A stretch of 64,000 nucleotides of DNA from Halanaerobiales bacterium (lineage in GTDB: Bacteria > Bacillota_F > Halanaerobiia > DY22613): NCBI GenBank assembly GCA_023128035.1, contig JAGMES010000001.1:1-64000 (forward strand), read 5' to 3'. Numbering within the stretch: position 1 is the first letter of the stretch; the number at the start of each line of letters is the position of its first letter. Of the stretch, positions 59,484 through 64,000 are shown piece by piece. Under the pieces are notes generated by a model, which did no database searches, was not told the DNA's origin, and was given only the letters and a program-made list of their open reading frames with translations. The position numbers were made by a program, and so were the translations under genes.

Positions 59484-60572
59484 CTATTTCACCTCACATA
59501 ATGCCAAACCCAATGCTTCTGCCATGAAAGCACCTTCTAGTTTCAATTGCTCTTTGAGCTCGGGTTCAAAAGAAAAATATTGGGTTAGATCTAGTAGTTT
59601 AACAGGTATATTTAAAAATTGTTGAAATTGTTCTGCCATACCTGGAATCATCGAAGTTCCTCCTGTTAAAATCAAGGTTTTAATCTGCAAACCACGATTG
59701 TGAAGTTGAAAATGCACAAAAGAACGTTTTACTTCGCCCATTACATCCTGAGCAATAGAATGCATAACTTCTTCAATTCCCAAATAAGGGTTTGACATAA
59801 TATCAATATTATTCAAATCAATTTCCTTAACATCCAAACTTCCATGTTGAATTTTGACCTTTTCAGCTTCCTCAAGTGAAATACTGAATGATTGAGAAAT
59901 ACCCTCTGTAAAATTATTTCCACCAGTTGGAATAGTTCGACTTAACCAAGGTAATCCATCTTTCATAATCAATAGATGAGTTACGTCTGCTCCCATATCA
60001 ATAATTGCGATTGGAGACATATCTTTAAAATCTGGAATATGATTGATTAACACTGCTAATGGAATCGGCAAAATACTTAAATTTAGTGGTTGTATACCAA
60101 CAGATTTGAGTGGTTTTAAAAAAGTTTTGATATAATCTTTCCGTCCAGCTACCAATAAAATCTTCATCATCTGCCCCATATCTGGTTTCCGCTCCAACAC
60201 AATCCAATCTATAATCGCTTCTTCAACAGAATAAGGTAACATTTTTTCTGATTCCCAATAAATCGCTTCTGCCAATTCCTTATCTGACATTACAGGCAAT
60301 TCCACTTCGCGGATGAAAGCATATTGACCACTAAAACCCAAATAAGCTCCTTCTCCTCCTATTTTCAAACGATTTTGCATCTCTCTTATTATGTTAATAG
60401 CAACATTTGCATCATGAAAAAGTCCTTGTCTTACTACCCTAGGCGGGATTGGCAAGGTTATTAATTGACATATTTTAAGCCCTCGGAAAGTCTTTTTAAT
60501 TTGAATTGCTTTCAAATTTCGGCTCCCAAGATCAATCCCCAAATAAGAATTGGTCAATTTGAAAAATTTCAT
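59484..60572 (-). CDS. pilM: type IV pilus assembly actin-like ATPase PilM
   Basis: This cytoplasmic protein of about 362 residues has the FtsA/actin-like fold: phosphate-1 loop GIDLGSRNLKAIQI near the start, connect/phosphate-2 region IIDMGADVTHLLI (near 205) and adenosine motif LTGGTSMIPG (near 320). PilM binds ATP and the PilN tail. ATG 60572 (MKFFKL) with AAGGGAAG upstream is the likely start; a longer frame to 60602 overlaps the upstream gene by 16 bases and lacks a site. Confidence 0.92.
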   Translation of the reverse strand: MKFFKLTNSYLGIDLGSRNLKAIQIKKTFRGLKICQLITLPIPPRVVRQGLFHDANVAINIIREMQNRLKIGGEGAYLGFSGQYAFIREVELPVMSDKELAEAIYWESEKMLPYSVEEAIIDWIVLERKPDMGQMMKILLVAGRKDYIKTFLKPLKSVGIQPLNLSILPIPLAVLINHIPDFKDMSPIAIIDMGADVTHLLIMKDGLPWLSRTIPTGGNNFTEGISQSFSISLEEAEKVKIQHGSLDVKEIDLNNIDIMSNPYLGIEEVMHSIAQDVMGEVKRSFVHFQLHNRGLQIKTLILTGGTSMIPGMAEQFQQFLNIPVKLLDLTQYFSFEPELKEQLKLEGAFMAEALGLALCEVK

Positions 60573-60586
60573 AACGATCTTCCCTT

Positions 60587-61642
60587 CTAACTTTCTCTCC
60601 AATATGTGAATATCAGTGTGATTTCTTCCTCATTACCAGAACCACCGATAAAATAATCATCTTTAATAATAGGTTGATCTAAATGATCTGAAAACGTTAC
60701 AGTTGAGTTATTTCTCAATACTATCTTAGTTGTCGAATATACTCCGCCCATTACTACCACATTATTATGAATAGTTATAGTTCCAGTAGCATAGATAGCA
60801 GCATTTATTATACCATTGTTGCTTAATTCTACATCACCATTGACAAAAATCATTAAACCTTCAAAAGATTCGTCTACATCTTTATTAATTTCAGTATTAT
60901 TGGAAATACTTAAACTACCATTTATTGCTATAATACCTTCCAAAGAAATTTCAGAACTAGATGATTTCTTTTCAGATGTTTTTTTTGAAATATCAACATC
61001 ATTATCAATATAATTGACTACATAGTCCTGAAATTTAGAACTATCCCAGTCCTCTAAATACTGATCACTTAACAAAGCATCATCTAATAATTGATCCCAA
61101 TCGACTGTAGGAATCGTTAAGGTATCCGAGTTTTCGCTTATCTCACCTAAGTTGGTCTGACTTCCAATAGTCACTTCATCATTTGCAATAATTTGACCAT
61201 CAACAGTAACATTATTACTTATGTCGATAATACCGCCACTAGCAGCAGTAAAATCATCCAGCACAGTCCCATCTCCCCCTGCTAATGTATACTGAGCTCC
61301 TACTTCCAGTGTTTTCTGATTCTGATCAACACTCCCAATAGAACGAAGTACAAGTGCATTTTCCCCTGCATCAACTACTGTCAGTGTAAACTGTCCATTC
61401 CCCAGATTTTTGGAATAATCATTGATGCGCCAAGTTATATCTTCTTGAATTTTATAGCGTGCATACTCGATTCCAGCTTGCGCTAAATAAAAGACTTGCT
61501 TTTGATCCTCCAGATTATGAACCAGCTTATTTTCCATCAATGCAGAAGTAAGTAATCCTGTCCCCAATACCATCATCAACAAAAGAATAAGCATCACTGA
61601 GACCAGAGTTACTCCCGCTTCTCCTCTAATATATGAGATCAT
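60587..61642 (-). CDS. PilX-like prepilin with a long repetitive C-terminal domain
   Basis: The N-terminus has a prepilin-like leader (GEAGVTLVSVMLILLL, with Gly at -1 and unusually Val at +1) and the FYLAQAGIEYARYK motif of PilX-type minor pilins. From about residue 130 an Asn/Ile/Val-rich repeat region (DISNNVTVDGQIIAN, SISNNTEINKD, ELSNNGIINAAIYATG) suggests a right-handed beta-helix. A cargo-like or adhesive tip role is inferred. ATG 61642 has GGGAG eight bases upstream; GTG 61651 is the longer option. It ends within 15 bases of the pilM start. Confidence 0.75.
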   Translation of the reverse strand: MISYIRGEAGVTLVSVMLILLLMMVLGTGLLTSALMENKLVHNLEDQKQVFYLAQAGIEYARYKIQEDITWRINDYSKNLGNGQFTLTVVDAGENALVLRSIGSVDQNQKTLEVGAQYTLAGGDGTVLDDFTAASGGIIDISNNVTVDGQIIANDEVTIGSQTNLGEISENSDTLTIPTVDWDQLLDDALLSDQYLEDWDSSKFQDYVVNYIDNDVDISKKTSEKKSSSSEISLEGIIAINGSLSISNNTEINKDVDESFEGLMIFVNGDVELSNNGIINAAIYATGTITIHNNVVVMGGVYSTTKIVLRNNSTVTFSDHLDQPIIKDDYFIGGSGNEEEITLIFTYWRES

Positions 61643-61657
61643 ATTAATCACTCCCGG

Positions 61658-62377
61658 CTAAAATCTAGGGGTTACCCCTGTAGTAAAGTCTTTCGCCTGC
61701 AGATGATCTGATCTTTCCGTTCTAAGATAAATCTGATAGGTGTTCCCAATCGCATAATTTCTATTGGTTGGTGAAAATCCTGAAGCAAAATCAGAATCAA
61801 TCTCAATCCAATCTTCTCCATAATCGACGATTTTACGATAAATATATCGTGCCACACTACCAGCCACATTTTCAAAGCGAATAACCATTCCTTTAATATC
61901 TGGATCAAGATTGGCAAAACCATCATCTGAATCATCAATTCTTAAAGTTGCTTGTGTATATGAATCATAACTACCCGCAAAGCTATCACAGACCACCAAA
62001 AATTCGAGTCTTTCTATTCCCTCAGCGACCATTCTTTGAGTTCCATCTTTTTCATACTGAAGTTGATTGCCTTGAAGAAAAAATCTACCTTGTTCTCCTG
62101 CTAAAGAGTTTAATACAATCTCATCATACGTTCCATTTGTACCTCTTAATTCAATCCCAGTAGTTGGAGTATTACGAATGGCCTGCATAATATTCTCTAC
62201 AGCAATATAACTCTGTGAGCGTATCTTAGTATCCTCTCTCCCAATATGAAACACATCCATTCCTACAGTAAAGATAGTTTGAATAGCAATCATCAAAATT
62301 CCAAAAACAGCCATCACCATTAATAACTCCACAAGTGTAATCCCTTTTTCTTCTTTTAACTGTAAGATTTTTTTCAT
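61658..62377 (-). CDS. minor prepilin, PilW/GspJ-like
   Basis: The protein of about 239 residues has a class III leader cut after Gly in KEEKG-ITLVELLMVMAVFGIL, with Glu at +5 and a hydrophobic stem helix. The large C-terminal part is beta-rich and has features of PilW/GspJ (GTNGTYDEIVL, RFFLQGNQLQYEKDG, IERLEFLVV). ATG 62377 behind AGGTGAG is preferred over GTG 62386. Minor pilins prime assembly at the tip. Confidence 0.8.
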   Translation of the reverse strand: MKKILQLKEEKGITLVELLMVMAVFGILMIAIQTIFTVGMDVFHIGREDTKIRSQSYIAVENIMQAIRNTPTTGIELRGTNGTYDEIVLNSLAGEQGRFFLQGNQLQYEKDGTQRMVAEGIERLEFLVVCDSFAGSYDSYTQATLRIDDSDDGFANLDPDIKGMVIRFENVAGSVARYIYRKIVDYGEDWIEIDSDFASGFSPTNRNYAIGNTYQIYLRTERSDHLQAKDFTTGVTPRF

Positions 62378-62399
62378 CCTTCTCACCTTTCATGAATAC

Positions 62400-62795
62400 T
62401 CAATAAAGAGTTTTAGCCCTATAAGTAGTCAAATTAACCTCTTTCTGATTTCCACTTTCTAACCATTGAGCAGTGACTATAATCTCTTTTAAAAGTTGCT
62501 GATTCTCTCCTTCTCCCTGCTCAGTAACCTGATATTTCAAGGTGAAAGGAGAATTTGGATCAGTTAGATTATAAGAATGTTCGCCTTGGCTTAAAGAAGA
62601 TGAACCATAATGGTAATTCTGAATTTCCTCTATTACCTTGACAGCCAGGTTTAAAGCTTGATTACGTCTTTCGGAGATTTTGCCTACTTTCACAGAATGG
62701 GTAAAAATCATAGTTGAGGTGATTATAACAATACCGATGAAAGCAATGGTTACCATCAATTCAATCAAAGAAACTCCTTTTTGACTCTTAAGCAT
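62400..62795 (-). CDS. minor prepilin, PilV/GspI-like
   Basis: The protein of about 131 residues has the leader LKSQKG-VSLIELMVTIAFIGIVIITS, Glu at +5, then a short domain with NQALNLAVKVIEEIQNYHYG as in PilV/GspI. ATG 62795 has GGGAG at eight bases; the longer frame to 62810 has no site. The gene lies behind the hairpin that follows the major pilin gene. Confidence 0.8.
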   Translation of the reverse strand: MLKSQKGVSLIELMVTIAFIGIVIITSTMIFTHSVKVGKISERRNQALNLAVKVIEEIQNYHYGSSSLSQGEHSYNLTDPNSPFTLKYQVTEQGEGENQQLLKEIIVTAQWLESGNQKEVNLTTYRAKTLY

Positions 62796-62831
62796 ACTTA
62801 CTACTCCCATCTTTTTGAAAAGTAAGAAGGA

Positions 62832-62855
62832 GCCCTGAAGCCAAATCTTCAGGGC
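62832..62855 (-). terminator. hairpin between the pilin gene and the minor pilin genes
   Basis: GCCCTGAAG and its perfect complement around 6 bases lie 16 bases past the pilin stop. The minus-strand tail (TCCTTCTTACTTTT) is a weak T run, so partial termination or 3'-end protection of the pilin message is likely. Confidence 0.6.
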
Positions 62856-62870
62856 ATAAAAGTTAAATTA

Positions 62871-63281
62871 TTATTGCTTTACGATAGAATTCCTTGTAAC
62901 TTTAAAAGTAAAATCATCTGTATCATCAGTATTGTAATCATAAGCAACAGTTAAATTATAGGTATCAGAATCAGGATCATAGTCATCTCCTGCAGTAATA
63001 GTTATCTTAGTCTCATCAATCTCGATATAACCTTCAACCTTATCAACTACATCAGCCTTTGCAGGATATGCACCTTCATTTTCAGCATATAACAATTCCA
63101 TAGCAGTTTGAACTTGCTTAATCTCAGTGACAGCATTTGTTTCATATGCTTTCACATTAACACCAGTCAAACGAGGTACAGCTACAGCGGCCAAAATCCC
63201 CAAAACTGCCAGTACAACTAAAAGCTCAACAAGGGTAAAACCTTCTTCACCTCTTAAAGCTTTTCTCATCCTCCGCATCAT
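62871..63281 (-). CDS. type IV pilin, probably the major subunit
   Basis: The 136-residue prepilin has leader RGEEG-FTLVELLVVLAVLGILAAVAVPRL, the canonical cleavage after Gly, Phe at +1 and Glu at +5. The conserved stem helix is followed by a small, acidic C-terminal domain rich in Asp (DDYDPDSDTYNL and NTDDTDDF), which may bind Ca2+ or suit high salt. No Cys pair for a D-loop was seen. A strong GGGGGTGA site and the following hairpin suggest high expression. Confidence 0.88.
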   Translation of the reverse strand: MMRRMRKALRGEEGFTLVELLVVLAVLGILAAVAVPRLTGVNVKAYETNAVTEIKQVQTAMELLYAENEGAYPAKADVVDKVEGYIEIDETKITITAGDDYDPDSDTYNLTVAYDYNTDDTDDFTFKVTRNSIVKQ

Positions 63282-63348
63282 TTCGATTCACCCCCTTTCG
63301 AAAAAATCCTCCTTTATAAAACAATTCCCTCCTCATGGGAAAATTTGT

Positions 63349-64000
63349 TTATACAAGATTTACCATATCAAACATCGGCATAATCATAGCTACTACAATG
63401 AAACCAATCAAAACAGCGATGATAATAATCATTGCAGGTTCTAGCAAAGACATAGCTGTCTCAATTGAATTTTCTGTCTCTTTATCGTAAAAATAGGCTA
63501 TCTTCTCCATCATTTCATCCATCGTTCCTGTTTCTTCTCCTACTAGTAACATTTGAGTCATCATCTTAGGAAATACTGTGCTCTCCTGCAATGGTTCCGA
63601 AAGCCGTTGGCCTTCTTGAACTTTCAACCTGGCCTCAGTCAATTGACCAGAGATCACTTGATTGGAGATAATCCTCTCCACAACCTGTAAAGATTCCAAC
63701 AATGGTACTCCACTGGCTAAGAGACTTCCCAAAGTCCGTGTAAAACGTGCTACCTCAATTTTAATAATCATTGAACGTACTACAGGTATACGCAATTGAA
63801 GTCGATGAAACTTATATTTACCGGAAGGAGTTTTTAGATAACTCATCAAAGTCACTACCAGAATAAAACCAAAAATCATAATTAAGTACCAATATTGAGC
63901 GAGTACGGAGCTAATTCCCATCACAAACCTCGTTATTAATGGTAAAGTGCCACCCATACTAGAAAATAAATTTACATAAACAGGGACAACTGTAGTTAAC
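63349..64000 (-). CDS. pilC: type IV pilus inner-membrane platform protein PilC (5' end beyond the window)
   Basis: The visible 217 codons are the C-terminal half of a PilC/GspF protein. The frame stays open to base 64000, with TTVVPVYVNLFSSMGGTLPL before the first visible Met, so the gene continues past the edge. The second GspF repeat is visible (TRTLGSLLASGVPLLESLQVVE, then LLVGEETGTMDEMMEKIAYFYD), and two membrane segments include the C-terminal one (PAMIIIIAVLIGFIVVAMIMPMF). It is followed by the pilin gene after 67 bases. Confidence 0.93.
   Translation of the reverse strand, partial: LTTVVPVYVNLFSSMGGTLPLITRFVMGISSVLAQYWYLIMIFGFILVVTLMSYLKTPSGKYKFHRLQLRIPVVRSMIIKIEVARFTRTLGSLLASGVPLLESLQVVERIISNQVISGQLTEARLKVQEGQRLSEPLQESTVFPKMMTQMLLVGEETGTMDEMMEKIAYFYDKETENSIETAMSLLEPAMIIIIAVLIGFIVVAMIMPMFDMVNLV

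Overview
The window is A+T-rich DNA from what looks like a low-GC, endospore-forming Firmicute, probably an anaerobe of the clostridial/halanaerobial type. The evidence is a SipL-like SPOCS/DUF3794 + LysM protein, three further large DUF3794-repeat proteins with sporulation-type promoter motifs, type IV pilus genes, and TTG/GTG starts behind strong AGGAGG ribosome binding sites. The genus cannot be fixed from the sequence alone. Nearly all genes lie on the minus strand.

Layout: (1) 1-2.4 kb: a membrane-anchored endonuclease/exonuclease/phosphatase-family protein and a Ca2+/H+ antiporter, with a probable IS200/IS605 end scar behind the antiporter promoter. (2) 2.5-43.5 kb: one 40.8-kb NRPS/PKS operon read from a near-consensus promoter (43425-43453) to a terminator (2481-2511). 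It encodes a nine-module NRPS of about 9,450 residues, a KS-(dead AT)-KR-ACP-C hybrid protein, and a two-module NRPS ending in an epimerization domain. By-eye binding-pocket codes suggest Ser-Gln-Leu?-X-Asp-Val-Tyr-Ile-Phe for the nine modules, one reduced C2 (ketide) unit for the PKS, and Lys-D-Phe for the last protein. No loading domain and no thioesterase is present. The three protein ends fit one another in a closed circle, so the order of synthesis is open: either a Phe-statine-type unit inside the chain, or a beta-hydroxyacyl cap followed by an 11-residue peptide.

(3) 43.6-53.3 kb: a spore-surface cluster with a SipL-like protein, three DUF3794-repeat proteins, one plus-strand gene of unknown function, and a CAP-domain protein with a peptidoglycan-binding domain. 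Three of these transcription units carry the same mother-cell sigma-K-like spacing (mACm-N16-CATAnnnTA). One DUF3794 gene holds a G9 tract where a one-base slip would stop translation at once. (4) 53.3-58.4 kb: an accessory patch between two nearly identical terminators. It holds the C-terminal scar of a second CAP gene, a three-gene operon of unknown small proteins, an IS1380-type element killed by one nonsense codon, an ISL3-type remnant, two related stem-loop units that look like tandem small RNAs, and a decayed small gene.

(5) 58.4-64 kb: the distal part of a type IV pilus operon. It runs pilC (cut by the window edge), the major-type pilin, three minor prepilins, pilM, pilN and pilO, and ends at a terminator.

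No tRNA, rRNA or CRISPR array was seen. Amino-acid predictions, sigma-factor assignments and small-RNA calls are inferences from motifs read by eye.
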